64,000 nt of DNA, from positions 18,727-82,726 of the forward strand of contig NZ_FZNZ01000017.1 of assembly GCF_900187995.1 (NCBI RefSeq), written 5' to 3'. Position 1 is the first letter of the stretch, and every line of letters begins with the position of its first letter. Source of the stretch: Prevotella jejuni (lineage in GTDB: Bacteria; Bacteroidota; Bacteroidia; Bacteroidales; Bacteroidaceae). Below are positions 29,993-39,371 of the stretch, piece after piece. A program made the position numbers and the translations under genes. The notes under the pieces are model-generated. The model was given only the letters and a program-made list of their open reading frames with translations, searched no databases and was not told the DNA's origin.

Positions 29993-30905
29993 GATTGGCA
30001 AATTTTCGAAGAGGATTAGGTAAGGTTTTGCCCTTTGTGATAAGGAGTATTACGGAGGTTATGATGAGTACACTACCAATAACGACTGATGTCGTAAGTG
30101 GTTCGCCCATGAGTGCAATACCGATTGTCATTGCTGTCAATGGTTCAAAAGCACCTAAGATGGCCACACTGGCTGAGTCAATCAAGGTTAGAGAGCGTAC
30201 TAAGGTAACATTACTGATGGTGGTCGGGATTAAACCCAATAGCATCAATGACAGGAAAGAGTCGGCAGTAGTGATTCGCTGTACGCCTCCTGTCGTAAAT
30301 GTTGCATAAAGAATTAGTAGCAACATTGCCATAAAGAAGATATAGAAATTAACCTTCAAGGCTGGTAGTTTACTGATACGCATGTTAGGGAAAAGTACCA
30401 TATAGATGGCATATAACAGTCCTGACGACATTGCAAGAGTGACGCCCCACATCGATTTAATACCATCTGTATGCCCTATCCCACCAAGAAAAGCTACACC
30501 AGCAATGGCAAGTAAAATAGCTAAAGATATGCGGATTGTGAGCTTCTCATTAAAGAAAAGGATGAGGAGTATCTCTGTCCACACAGGATAAGAGAATAAC
30601 AACGTTGTTGCTACACCACCTGGCATATATTCGTAACTGCTGAAAAGGCATACTGCTGACACTGCATAAAGGATAGAAAGGAACGTAATACGGAGCCCAT
30701 CTCCCCATCGTATGTGTAGATTCTGCCTACGCCATAAGAGGATAGCCATCATGAATAGACAACCGAAAGCAAATCGATAGATCAATACGGACGGCAGTAA
30801 CATACCTGACTCCATTACCGGAATGGAGAAAAGCGGTATTGTACCGAATGTTATTGCAGACAGGCTGGCATAGCCATAACCCTTTATGGTGGATGAATTA
30901 TTCAC
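29982..30905 (-). CDS. EamA-family (DMT) transporter, first of pair
   Basis: The 307-residue protein has ten hydrophobic segments in two repeats and a basic C-terminal tail. It is only distantly similar to the overlapping second transporter, so the pair may work together or be independent exporters with shared control. A TAAATTTGC box lies 35 bases upstream. Confidence 0.87.
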   Translation of the reverse strand: MNNSSTIKGYGYASLSAITFGTIPLFSIPVMESGMLLPSVLIYRFAFGCLFMMAILLWRRQNLHIRWGDGLRITFLSILYAVSAVCLFSSYEYMPGGVATTLLFSYPVWTEILLILFFNEKLTIRISLAILLAIAGVAFLGGIGHTDGIKSMWGVTLAMSSGLLYAIYMVLFPNMRISKLPALKVNFYIFFMAMLLLILYATFTTGGVQRITTADSFLSLMLLGLIPTTISNVTLVRSLTLIDSASVAILGAFEPLTAMTIGIALMGEPLTTSVVIGSVLIITSVILLITKGKTLPNPLRKFANHEE

Positions 30906-30940
30906 AGTTTCTATGTGTGTTGAATATCTTTAATATGAAT

Positions 30941-30949
30941 GCAAATTTA
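30941..30949 (-). promoter_or_regulatory. -7 box for the EamA pair
   Basis: TAAATTTGC on the minus strand, 35 bases upstream of the first EamA gene. Confidence 0.6.
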
Positions 30950-31223
30950 CATAATTTTCTGTAATAATGCTGTTGAAAATCAATAAAAAAACAAGTCTTG
31001 AGGTTAGTCTGACGCTTGTAGAATGGCTTATATATGTTTTTTCTATTTTTATACTTCTAATATAAGATTTTAGTATAGCTTTACTTGTTTGGAAACGCAT
31101 GGGAGTGTATAGCTGACTCACAAGTAGATGACTGTCTTAAACTTTAGCGTAAGCTGCTTTAAGGACACTGAACTAATAATTAAACACATTGTTTAAAAGT
31201 TGGTATTCCCTGTTTTCTTTTTT

Positions 31224-31880
31224 TCACTCATCTAAGAAGCGAAAAATAGAAAAGATAGGTATGTACCTCAAACCCATTGATTCTGTAATTTTCAAAGGAA
31301 TATACTTCAACATTGTTGCTTCTTTGATAACTATAAAAGTCTTCTGTTGAAGCATTCTGTTAACCCAAAAGTGCGACTCTACATCCCGTTTTTTAACATC
31401 CACATGATATAAAATCACATCCCCAGAGAAGTAATAACAAGCGATGAGCTGTTTATAATTTTTCTTCGAATAATACCAACAACCTGATGATGAAACGATG
31501 TTCCCATCGTAAGTATATTCAAATGGTGACAGTCCTAAATCATACTTATAAACACCTTTCTGAGCATCTAAAGCAAAATCTTCATTAATGTATTGTTTAT
31601 AGTCTGCCGTGTCCTTGGGATTTATAAACCTCCGAATGCTGGCATTTTCCTCTACTTTTACATAGAAAGGGTATGTCTTGCCGTTCACTGTTATCGTACG
31701 TCCTAAATGACAATAAGTGTTCTTTTGTTGTGAGTGGTGGTCAGGTAACGCATAAAAACTTTGTACAATCCCGTCTTGAATATGCATAATTTTTGCCGTT
31801 AATTGCGCATTCAATATAGTTGCTTGTAGTGAAAAGACTATGCAGAGTATTCCTTTGAGATAATATTTAAGGGTCTTCAT
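31224..31880 (-). CDS. Secreted protein of unknown function
   Basis: This 218-residue protein has a clear signal peptide (LKGILCIVFSLQATILNAQ) and no lipobox or transmembrane region beyond it. The mature part is Tyr-rich (YKQYINEDFALDAQKGVYKYD; CWYYSKKNYKQL) and has no motif I recognise. A TATCTTTGC box lies about 110 bases upstream. It is probably periplasmic or surface-exposed. Confidence 0.7.
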   Translation of the reverse strand: MKTLKYYLKGILCIVFSLQATILNAQLTAKIMHIQDGIVQSFYALPDHHSQQKNTYCHLGRTITVNGKTYPFYVKVEENASIRRFINPKDTADYKQYINEDFALDAQKGVYKYDLGLSPFEYTYDGNIVSSSGCWYYSKKNYKQLIACYYFSGDVILYHVDVKKRDVESHFWVNRMLQQKTFIVIKEATMLKYIPLKITESMGLRYIPIFSIFRFLDE

Positions 31881-32337
31881 TTCTTTTATTCAGTTTATGT
31901 TTGGTTTTATTTCTATGCGGTTTAATCCTATCGTATTACTTCTTAACCATATAGAAAGATGATTAGTTTGATGATAAGCAGTTCACAAGGCAAAGATAAA
32001 GATTTCCAATTATAAAAAACAACTTTATCAGCTGATTTTTTACTCTTTAGGGGTAATAAGGCTTAGAATGATAAGAATGGAGCTACTAAACAAGCAACAA
32101 TTATTCCTTCCGTCCTATGCTTGTATTCTTACCCTACTGTTCATATAAACATTTTACAATTAATTAGTTAAGAAAAGATGATAAATTAATGGATTAATAT
32201 GAAAGTATTGTTTTATAGAAGATGCCTACTGCCACCATAGCTATTAAGTCATAATAGAAAAGCCAACCGTTAGAATCTCATCAACTCCTCGTCTATAATA
32301 ATGTTGACCCTTCTCCTTAATCTATAAAAGGTAAATA
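31881..32337. other. Divergent gap, promoters only
   Basis: AT-rich sequence between divergent genes. Apart from the -7 box at 31990-31998 for the leftward gene, nothing is recognised. Confidence 0.5.
31990..31998 (-). promoter_or_regulatory. -7 box for the secreted unknown
   Basis: TATCTTTGC on the minus strand, about 110 bases upstream of the start codon. Confidence 0.6.
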
Positions 32338-32370
32338 TTTGCAAGTATTACAAATTATGTGTACCTTTGC
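32338..32370 (+). promoter_or_regulatory. Promoter of ldhA
   Basis: TTTG (32338-32341) and TACCTTTGC (32362-32370) are 20 bases apart, a near-consensus promoter. It predicts a leader of roughly 140 bases. Confidence 0.8.
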
Positions 32371-32439
32371 ACTGGACTAAGTATTTAAGTTGAATAACTT
32401 AGATATAAGAGGTTACCTGAGGTAGTAAACGAATAAAGA

Positions 32440-32469
32440 AATCCCTTGACATTCAAAAAGAAAGGGATT
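32440..32469 (+). promoter_or_regulatory. Hairpin in the ldhA leader
   Basis: AATCCCTT and AAGGGATT pair around a 14-base loop, followed by GTTTATAG. It sits midway in the predicted 5' untranslated region and could be an attenuator or a stability element. Confidence 0.5.
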
Positions 32470-32513
32470 GTTTATAGTACATATAATAATTAATTCAAAT
32501 TAGGTAAATAGCA

Positions 32514-33509
32514 ATGAGGATAGCATTTTTCGACGCAAAGTCGTATGACATTGAGTCTTTCAACGAGGTAAACAAGGATTATAATTTCGATATTCGCTAT
32601 TATCAAGAGCGTCTTAGTATAAGTACAGTACCTTTGGCAAAGGGTGCTGACGTTGTATGTATCTTTGTTAATGCAGAGTGTGACGCACAAGTTATTGACG
32701 AGTTGGTGAACAATGGAGTCAAACTTGTTGCTCTTCGCTGTGCTGGTTTCAATAATGTTGACCTCAAGGCTGCCGAGGGTCGTATTAAAGTAACACACGT
32801 TCCTGCTTACTCTCCACATGCTGTTGCGGAGTATGCCGTAGCCTTGATGTTGAGTCTTAACCGTAAGATTTATCGTGCTGTGAACCGTACACGTGAAGGA
32901 AACTTCACCTTACACGGTCTGTTAGGCTTCGATATGTATGGTAAGACAGCTGGTGTTGTTGGTATGGGCCGTATTGCAAAGGAACTTATCAAGATTTTGC
33001 ACGGCTTTGGAATGAATGTTATGGCATACGACCTTTACCCTGATCAGGAGTTTGCTAAGCAATATGACGTTAAGATTGTACAGCTTGATGAACTTTATGC
33101 CAACAGTGATATTATCTCTCTCCATTGTCCTTTGACACCTGACACTAAGTTCCTTATTAATAAGGAGAGCATTTCTAAGATGAAGAAGGGCGTGATGATT
33201 ATCAATACTGGTCGTGGTCAGCTTATTCATACAGAGGACCTTATCGAAGGATTGCGTACTAAGCAAGTGGGTTCAGCAGGTCTTGACGTATACGAAGAAG
33301 AGAAGGAATACTTCTATGAGGACAAGAGCGACAAGATGATTGATGATGATGTCTTGGCTCGTTTGCTCATGGTTCCAAATGTAGTACTAACTTCTCATCA
33401 GGCTTTCTTTACCAAGGAAGCACTCTACAATATCGCTGTCTCAACCCTTAGCAGTGTGAAAGAACTCTCTGAGGATAAGGCATTAAGCTGCGAGGTGAAG
33501 AAGTATTAA
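32514..33509 (+). CDS. ldhA: D-lactate dehydrogenase (2-hydroxyacid dehydrogenase family)
   Basis: The 331-residue enzyme reduces pyruvate to D-lactate with NADH, a fermentation step. It has VVGMGRIAKELIK (148-160) as the nucleotide site, and the catalytic Arg234 (NTGRGQLI), Glu263 in the DVYEEEKEYF segment, and His295 (LTSHQAFFT). The YEEEKEYFYEDKSD segment is the fermentative D-LDH signature, which favours LdhA over other 2-hydroxyacid dehydrogenases. It has its own promoter and terminator. Confidence 0.92.
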   Translation: MRIAFFDAKSYDIESFNEVNKDYNFDIRYYQERLSISTVPLAKGADVVCIFVNAECDAQVIDELVNNGVKLVALRCAGFNNVDLKAAEGRIKVTHVPAYSPHAVAEYAVALMLSLNRKIYRAVNRTREGNFTLHGLLGFDMYGKTAGVVGMGRIAKELIKILHGFGMNVMAYDLYPDQEFAKQYDVKIVQLDELYANSDIISLHCPLTPDTKFLINKESISKMKKGVMIINTGRGQLIHTEDLIEGLRTKQVGSAGLDVYEEEKEYFYEDKSDKMIDDDVLARLLMVPNVVLTSHQAFFTKEALYNIAVSTLSSVKELSEDKALSCEVKKY

Positions 33510-33560
33510 GTCTTTGATAATCCTGAGAGATTATAAAGGACAGTATAAGCTTTATAATAA

Positions 33561-33599
33561 GGTGGATTGCAGAGAGATTTCTTCTCAATCCACCTTTTT
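33561..33599 (+). terminator. Terminator of ldhA
   Basis: GGTGGATTG and CAATCCACC form a 9-bp stem, followed by TTTTT. Confidence 0.85.
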
Positions 33600-33652
33600 C
33601 TATGTAATTTATTACTCGTTGAAAGATATAAGTACTATTTAACGCGAAAACC

Positions 33653-33684
33653 TTTGTGTTTACATCAGTTTCTTTTAACTTTGC
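33653..33684 (+). promoter_or_regulatory. Promoter of the beta-barrel protein gene
   Basis: TTTG (33653-33656) and TAACTTTGC (33676-33684), 19 bases apart. Confidence 0.8.
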
Positions 33685-33808
33685 GCCCGTAATAAACAAG
33701 AGTATACAATATAGAATTTCTCTTTTAAGGAATTAAAAAGCCTACGGAGAGAGGTGAAATAAAGGATAACTATAGAAAAGAATATACTTAACAAAAAAAC
33801 AAAGAGTT

Positions 33809-34408
33809 ATGAAAAAGATTTTAGTTGTAGCTGCACTGATGCTTTCATCAGTATCTACATTCGCACAGCATGCAGTTGGTTCTTTCAACCTCCAGCCAAA
33901 AGTTGGTGTTAGTATTGCTAATCTCACAGAATTAAAGGATACAGATCCTCGCGTAGGAGTTGTAGCTGGTGTTGAAGGTGAGTATCAGGCAAGTGATATC
34001 ATCTCTGTAAGTGCAGGCGTACTCTACTCTATGCAGGGTTCTAAGTACGAGAAAGAATTAGGGAAACTGAAATCTAAATCAACTAATAAGCTTGATTACA
34101 TTAACGTTCCAATTATGGCTAACGTTTACGTAACAAAAGGTTTAGCTGTGAAATTAGGTGTTCAGCCAGGTTTCATGGTAAGTGGTTCTGAAAATTCAAA
34201 GTTAAATATTCCCGTTGCTTCTATTGGTGGTACACATGATGTTAAGGCTAAATCAGTTGATTTCTCTATCCCTGTAGGCCTCTCTTATGAGTACAACAAT
34301 TTCCAGCTTGATGCTCGTTACAACTGGGGTTTAACTAAGGCATTTGAGAACGGCAAGGCTAAGAACAGCGTATTCCAGATTACTTTAGGCTACAAGTTCG
34401 ACTTGTAA
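33809..34408 (+). CDS. Outer membrane beta-barrel protein
   Basis: A 199-residue protein with a signal peptide (KKILVVAALMLSSVSTFAQ). Alternating strands follow: FNLQPKVGVSIANLT, ISVSAGVLYSMQGSKYE, YINVPIMANVYVTKGLAVKLG and a C-terminal FQITLGYKFDL ending in a hydrophobic residue. This is the OmpW/PorT-like barrel family common in Bacteroidota. The LDYINVPIM motif is typical. It has strong expression signals (promoter and terminator) and no partner gene. Confidence 0.88.
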   Translation: MKKILVVAALMLSSVSTFAQHAVGSFNLQPKVGVSIANLTELKDTDPRVGVVAGVEGEYQASDIISVSAGVLYSMQGSKYEKELGKLKSKSTNKLDYINVPIMANVYVTKGLAVKLGVQPGFMVSGSENSKLNIPVASIGGTHDVKAKSVDFSIPVGLSYEYNNFQLDARYNWGLTKAFENGKAKNSVFQITLGYKFDL

Positions 34409-34436
34409 ATCATTGATACACATACTTTATTGTTAG

Positions 34437-34463
34437 GAGGGAGCCGTTTGGTTCCCTCTTTTT
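34437..34463 (+). terminator. Terminator of the beta-barrel protein gene
   Basis: GAGGGAGCC and GGTTCCCTC form a 9-bp stem with one G-T pair, then TTTTT. Confidence 0.88.
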
Positions 34464-34774
34464 GTTTGTATTTTTTCTTCCTCTCTAAAGTTTACATAAT
34501 CCTTAAAAACAGTTTATTACGAATTATTTTCATGAAGATAAATATTTCTTCTCACGTAAATAATCATTTCTCTTCATGATAATAAATTAGAATGATCTAC
34601 GTATTAGTTAACATTCAGGGTGGTTCACTCATTAACATAGAGGTTATCATGGATCGGACAGACACGTTTTACTTATACAGGAAATAACGTTCTATTCTAT
34701 TAACAATATCGTGTTATTATCATTAGAAGAGTAAGTAATTTAAGAAAAACGCATGAAAATACAGTTATTTTTCG

Positions 34775-34783
34775 TACCTTTGC
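34775..34783 (+). promoter_or_regulatory. -7 box for the first MATE gene
   Basis: TACCTTTGC lies 35 bases before the ATG. Confidence 0.6.
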
Positions 34784-34818
34784 AGCGCACTTAGGATAAT
34801 ATAATAGCAATAAATAGT

Positions 34819-36174
34819 ATGTCATATCAATTTTCAAAGTACGAAACACACTATCGAAACCTTACTTATTTAGGTGTTCCAATCATCATTGGTCAATTAG
34901 GAAACCTTATTCTTAATTTTGCTGATACGCTAATGATTGGACATCATAGCACAAAAGAACTGGCTGCAGCGGCATTTGTCAATAATATGTTTACGCTGGT
35001 CATTATCTTTGCTGTGGGTTTCACATACGCTATTACTGCTCTCGTCGGTACGTTATATGGTCAAGAGAAGACGCATCGTATTGGGGAACTCATGAAAAGT
35101 GCAGTAGCCGCAAACACTTGTATGGCTGTGTTTTTATCGGCTATTATGTGGGTATTGTATATTAATCTTGGTAATTTAGGACAGCCAGAGGAGCTGTTGC
35201 CCCTTATGCGCTCTTACTTTGTCATTCAGCTTGTGTCCCTTCCTTTTGTCTGTTGGTTTAATACCTTCCGACAATTCACAGATGGTATTACCGATACGCG
35301 AGTAGCTATGTGGATTTTAATTGGAGGGAATATCATGAATGTGTTTGGTAATTGGGTTCTTATCTATGGCTATCTGGGGATGGAAGAGATGGGCTTGATT
35401 GGAGCAGGACTTTCTACTATGATTTCTCGTATCGTAATGGCTATTGTCATGGTTAGCATCTTCTTCTTTAGCAAGCGATATAAGGAATATAGAAAAGGAT
35501 GGCGTCAAGGGAGTATCAATCGCACTGATTTCAAGCAAGTTACCGTACTTGGTTTACCACTTGCACTACAAATGGGTATGGAGACAGCCGCTTTCAGCTT
35601 GTCAAGTCTGATGGTTGGTTGGTTTGGAACAACTGCCTTAGCAGCACATCAGGTTATGCTTACAATCTCGCAATTGGGTTATATGATTTATTATGGTCTT
35701 GCTGCAGCTGTAGCAGTACGTATCAGTAACTTCATGGGACAGCGAGATTATACGGCTGTGAAACGTACGGCAACAGCTGGCATACACCTTGTCTTCTTCT
35801 TGGCCATGCTGACTTCAATTCCAGTCTTTATCTTCCGTCATAGTATCGGAGGACTATTTACTGACAGTTCTGAGGTAGTATCGATGGTTTCTATGACTAT
35901 TATACCATTTATGATCTATCAGTTTGGAGACGGAATGCAGTGTAACTATGCTAATGCCATGCGTGGTATTGCCGTTGTGAAACCATTGATATGGATAGCC
36001 TTCGTTGCCTTCTTTATCGTTTCATTGCCATTGGGTTATCTCTTTGGAGTGGTTATGAACTATCAGCTCATTGGTATCTGGTATGCTTTTCCATTTGGTT
36101 TAACAACAGCCGGATTACTCTATTATGTCTATTATCAAAAGGGATTGAAACGTATTGAGGAGTCTGCTAAATAA
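34819..36174 (+). CDS. MATE-family efflux transporter (NorM-like)
   Basis: The 451-residue protein has twelve hydrophobic segments in two bundles, each with MATE signatures: GQLGNLILNFADTLMIGH near the N-terminus and the equivalent LPLALQMGMETAAFSLSSLMVG in the second half. Such pumps use sodium or proton gradients to expel cationic drugs or metabolites. It is only distantly similar to the MATE protein at 51927-53288. It is transcribed alone. Confidence 0.92.
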   Translation: MSYQFSKYETHYRNLTYLGVPIIIGQLGNLILNFADTLMIGHHSTKELAAAAFVNNMFTLVIIFAVGFTYAITALVGTLYGQEKTHRIGELMKSAVAANTCMAVFLSAIMWVLYINLGNLGQPEELLPLMRSYFVIQLVSLPFVCWFNTFRQFTDGITDTRVAMWILIGGNIMNVFGNWVLIYGYLGMEEMGLIGAGLSTMISRIVMAIVMVSIFFFSKRYKEYRKGWRQGSINRTDFKQVTVLGLPLALQMGMETAAFSLSSLMVGWFGTTALAAHQVMLTISQLGYMIYYGLAAAVAVRISNFMGQRDYTAVKRTATAGIHLVFFLAMLTSIPVFIFRHSIGGLFTDSSEVVSMVSMTIIPFMIYQFGDGMQCNYANAMRGIAVVKPLIWIAFVAFFIVSLPLGYLFGVVMNYQLIGIWYAFPFGLTTAGLLYYVYYQKGLKRIEESAK

Positions 36175-36249
36175 GCCGTAGGGGCATAATACTTCTTTGA
36201 GAGTTAAACGTCTTTGTGGCTTACACCTCCTATAAGTATTAAAAAATAG

Positions 36250-36283
36250 CTCCCCCTATTGCTTGTATGGGCAGTAGGGGGAG
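36250..36283 (+). terminator. Terminator of the first MATE gene
   Basis: CTCCCCCTATTGC and GCAGTAGGGGGAG pair over 13 positions with one G-T. TTTGTATTT follows. Confidence 0.85.
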
Positions 36284-36458
36284 TTTGTATTTGTACGCTA
36301 ATTCAACTAAACCCAATGAATCATGTTGGATTAAAGGGATAGGAAGCGTGTCTTACATTTAAGACAATGAATCTTCTCATCATATTAATGCTGATAGATT
36401 AGGATTACTTTGTTCTCTTCTAACGTTCAATTGATATGTTTACGTCGAGAGCTTGTAA

Positions 36459-36500
36459 GGTGCTATGCTATCAATATGCATGTTGCATAACGTTAGCACC
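36459..36500. repeat. Inverted repeat in a convergent gap
   Basis: GGTGCTA and TAGCACC flank a 28-base centre that contains ATGCATGTTGCAT, itself partly self-complementary. There is no T-run. Confidence 0.45.
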
Positions 36501-36647
36501 ATAGATTTCTGCCTATAAAATGATGCGTGATGAAACATAATACCAAAGGAGAATATTAGGAGAAAGGTCTATCACTGTCTGTGAGTGTTATGCCGTGAGA
36601 AGCTGATAACTAACTTACTTGGGTATGTTCTATAGTACAATTCTATA

Positions 36648-36684
36648 CTAAAATAGTTGACAAAGTTATTGTCAACTATTTTAG
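36648..36684. terminator. Perfect 16-bp AT-rich inverted repeat 3' of pncB
   Basis: CTAAAATAGTTGACAA and its exact complement surround a five-base loop. It lies 16 bases beyond the pncB stop. It has no pronounced T-run on either side, so terminator is inferred from position. Confidence 0.55.
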
Positions 36685-36700
36685 TAAAGCTTAAACCACC

Positions 36701-37906
36701 TTATTCTTTATAATGAATGGCCTCCATAAAGCGCTGTATAACCTCTGGTTTGCCAGTATGCTTTCCTTTATCTTCAGATATTTTACAAGTGTCATTATAG
36801 AATGGCCACCGCTCAGTTATCTTAACTGCAACAAGTTTGATAACGATGTTCATTGGTTTTACATGTGGGAAATCGTTAGTGAAATGAGTACCAATACCAA
36901 ACGATGGTTTCACCCGATTCTCTGCGTAATGTTGTATCTCAATTGCTTTGTCTGTATCCAATGCGTTTGAGAATAACACCTGTTTGTCACGTGCATCGAT
37001 GCCAAAAGACTTATATTTCGCTATGATTTTCTCTAATTGTTCGAAGTTGTCACCAGAGTCTATGCGTAGTCCCTTGAATTGATTAGCAAAGTCTTCTGAG
37101 AAATTGTAAGAGAAGATGTCCCAGCCAAAGGAGTCATACAAATAGGTTCCTAACGCTCCACGATAAGTCCGACGCCAGGCCTCCATTGCCATGTAATTGG
37201 CCATTTGAGGACCAAACATACCACCGATAGCACAGATAAACTCGTGTGCCATTGTTCCAACTGGTGTCAGATCGTATTTCATTGCAAGGTGAATATTACT
37301 TGTACCGACAAATCGTCCCTTCCACTCTTTACTATCATAACAATCCTTCATAGCTCTCACTGCAGTTTCTTCTGCTACCAAACTGGCACGGCGGCGAGTA
37401 CCAAAGTCTGAAAAGACACAGCCTGCTTTAAGTAAACGCTCGGTCTTATGGTAAGTGTTGTCATAAAGTTCTTGATAATCAAACTCCTGTGCCTGCTTGT
37501 TAAACATGTAGAATAACTCAGAGATGATAGCAAGTATCTTCACCTCTAACAAAATAGTGTCGGCCCATAAACCTTCTATTTCAATATGAAGATGACCTTC
37601 TTCATTTTGCCAAACCTTGACCCAATCACGTGAAAAGCGGAAGCCACGTAGATAGGTTAGAAACCATTCGGGAAGATAATTACACTTCTTTCTTAGGAAG
37701 TTTATCTCTTCATCGGTTATAATGACAGTTTCCAGTAATTCTATCTGGTGCTCCACTTCCTGTGCGAAGCCTTTGGGATATACCGTATCATCACGATCTA
37801 CGAACTGATAACATACGTGTGCACGTGGGTAATTGTCAATGACTGCACAACACATTGTTAACTTGTACAGGTCATCATCAGTGAAGTGATTAATGATTTG
37901 TCTCAT
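36701..37906 (-). CDS. pncB: Nicotinate phosphoribosyltransferase
   Basis: PncB makes nicotinate mononucleotide from nicotinate and PRPP in NAD salvage. The 401-residue sequence has family segments: INHFTDDDLYKLTMCCAV at the start, FSDFGTRRRAS (about 166-176), GTSNIHLAMKY, GTMAHEFI (217-224) and RIDSGDNF (280-287). Length matches the bacterial enzyme of about 400 residues. It is transcribed alone. Confidence 0.95.
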   Translation of the reverse strand: MRQIINHFTDDDLYKLTMCCAVIDNYPRAHVCYQFVDRDDTVYPKGFAQEVEHQIELLETVIITDEEINFLRKKCNYLPEWFLTYLRGFRFSRDWVKVWQNEEGHLHIEIEGLWADTILLEVKILAIISELFYMFNKQAQEFDYQELYDNTYHKTERLLKAGCVFSDFGTRRRASLVAEETAVRAMKDCYDSKEWKGRFVGTSNIHLAMKYDLTPVGTMAHEFICAIGGMFGPQMANYMAMEAWRRTYRGALGTYLYDSFGWDIFSYNFSEDFANQFKGLRIDSGDNFEQLEKIIAKYKSFGIDARDKQVLFSNALDTDKAIEIQHYAENRVKPSFGIGTHFTNDFPHVKPMNIVIKLVAVKITERWPFYNDTCKISEDKGKHTGKPEVIQRFMEAIHYKE

Positions 37907-38000
37907 CTTTATTTAGCTTTTTCAGCTGCCAAAAGTATAAAAAAGATATGGAAGAACAAAGCTTTTTGATAAAAATATAGTTTCATATAGGTGTTGATAG

Positions 38001-38100
38001 GATATAAAGAGAATAAATACTTGCTATAACATGAGAAAGTTTCATAACTCATTACTCTCTTTACATGATATAAAGAGGTTAAATATATGGTATAACATGA
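38001..38100. repeat. Imperfect 34-bp direct repeat, 66-bp period
   Basis: GATATAAAGAG...TATAACATGA occurs at 38001-38034 and again at 38067-38100. Both ends are identical and the middle is diverged. It lies upstream of pncB and could be paired operator sites or a simple duplication. Confidence 0.6.
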
Positions 38101-38325
38101 TCTTCTTCTTTTCATTTACGCACTTCTTTCATTTTTTGCAACCCTACTTTCTTTTTTATTTCAATAATGTGATAGAGCAAGGAGTTGACAATGTAGATAG
38201 AAAGAATGTTCTGATTGTAAGAATGCTATTCGGAGAGAGAGGTGTGGTGCTTGAGGGTTGATAGTATGTTTGTTTACCTCGGCTGTATCATTAATTCCTT
38301 ATAGGCAGAAGAAAAGACAAAATAA

Positions 38326-38410
38326 TTTTGCTGTCATATCTGTCATACTTTACGAATGAGTAAATGATTTATATTCAGACAGTTAATTGTAAATGTTAAA
38401 ATAACAGCAA
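38326..38410 (-). repeat. Dispersed repeat family 1, copy C (reverse)
   Basis: Read on the minus strand it gives AGTTGCTGTTATTTTAACAT at one end and TATGACAGATATGACAGCAAAA at the other, matching copies A and B. GTTTTAAGTT before it matches the flank of copy B. Confidence 0.8.
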
Positions 38411-38505
38411 CTCAACTTAAAACTTTATCTGTGTTTTTTGTTAATGTTTTTCTTATTATTTTCAAACAAATCTTATCTCTTCAACAATCGTATAAGACGA
38501 AAAAA

Positions 38506-38540
38506 CTGTATCAAAAGTTATGTTGCAACTCTTGATACAG
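38506..38540. terminator. Bidirectional terminator of the nrf-ccs operon
   Basis: CTGTATCAAAAGTT pairs with AACTCTTGATACAG. Leftward it is followed by TTTTTTCG, and rightward by CGTTATTTTTTT. Confidence 0.85.
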
Positions 38541-38582
38541 CGTTATTTTTTTAAGTCTAAATGAATGGTAATAAACCTAACT

Positions 38583-39371
38583 CTAACTTAGATTATATGT
38601 ATGGACACTGACACCTTGCGCAGAAGGAAGATAATTAATTCCCCACCAGCACATCTGTAGTAGACAGAAAGCTATGATAAGTATCCATAAAGCTGGACGA
38701 ACAGTGCGAGAATGGTATTGGCGGTAGTGTACATAGACCAAATAAGCAAGCCAAGTGATGGCAGCCCATGTCTCTTTGGGGTCCCATGACCAATAATGTC
38801 CCCATGCCTCCTTGGCCCACAAAGCTCCCATCAGCATGCCAAGTGTCATAAATGATAGTCCAACGTAGGCGAGGTTATCGGTTATCTCCATCTCTTTGTC
38901 TATGTCTGAACCTTTCTTAAAGAATAATAGATAGACCGACATGACAACTGCTGCACCCAAGAGAGCGTATGCCATCATGTAGACTATGACATGAGGGGCA
39001 AACCATGGACTCTGTAAAGCAGGCATGAGCGTCTTGGAATGAATCTCTGGTTTGAAGAGGTTGACACATACAAAAACTGTGGCAAGCAGTGTTGAGAAAC
39101 TCAATATCCACTTATACTGCCAGCGACTAAAGACTATTACACCTGCTAACGGTAGGAAGAAACTATACCATAAGCGTGTTTCTCCCATCGTACGGAGCGG
39201 TGGACGCTCCAGTGTTATCCACATAATAAGAATATAGGAGAAGAAAACTGCAAGGCCGAGTCCTGTTGTAACAAATGCTAAGGTTCTTCGGTTACGCCAT
39301 GCACCCCATGCGCCTATAGTCCACAGAATGACTGATACGACTGCAAATATGATAAAATAATTCCAAATCAT
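38583..39371 (-). CDS. ccsA: Cytochrome c biogenesis protein CcsA
   Basis: CcsA is the haem-handling subunit of the system II cytochrome c synthetase in the inner membrane. The 262-residue protein has about eight membrane segments. Its signature tryptophan-rich motif is WGHYWSWDPKETW (190-202), with a conserved His127 in SPWFAPHV before it. Its start overlaps the end of the ResB-like gene by four bases. In this operon it matures the NrfA and NrfH haems. Confidence 0.94.
   Translation of the reverse strand: MIWNYFIIFAVVSVILWTIGAWGAWRNRRTLAFVTTGLGLAVFFSYILIMWITLERPPLRTMGETRLWYSFFLPLAGVIVFSRWQYKWILSFSTLLATVFVCVNLFKPEIHSKTLMPALQSPWFAPHVIVYMMAYALLGAAVVMSVYLLFFKKGSDIDKEMEITDNLAYVGLSFMTLGMLMGALWAKEAWGHYWSWDPKETWAAITWLAYLVYVHYRQYHSRTVRPALWILIIAFCLLQMCWWGINYLPSAQGVSVHTYNLS

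Larger units (their letters stand above)
37907..38505. other. Gap with direct repeat and family 1 repeat
   Basis: About 600 bases between the pncB start and the ccsA terminator. It carries the 34-bp direct repeat at 38001/38067 and a reverse copy of repeat family 1. I see no credible ORF. Confidence 0.55.

Noticed and set aside
36648..36684. Perfect inverted repeat as an insertion-sequence end
   Set aside because: Only one such palindrome is present, no transposase lies nearby, and its position after pncB fits a transcript end.
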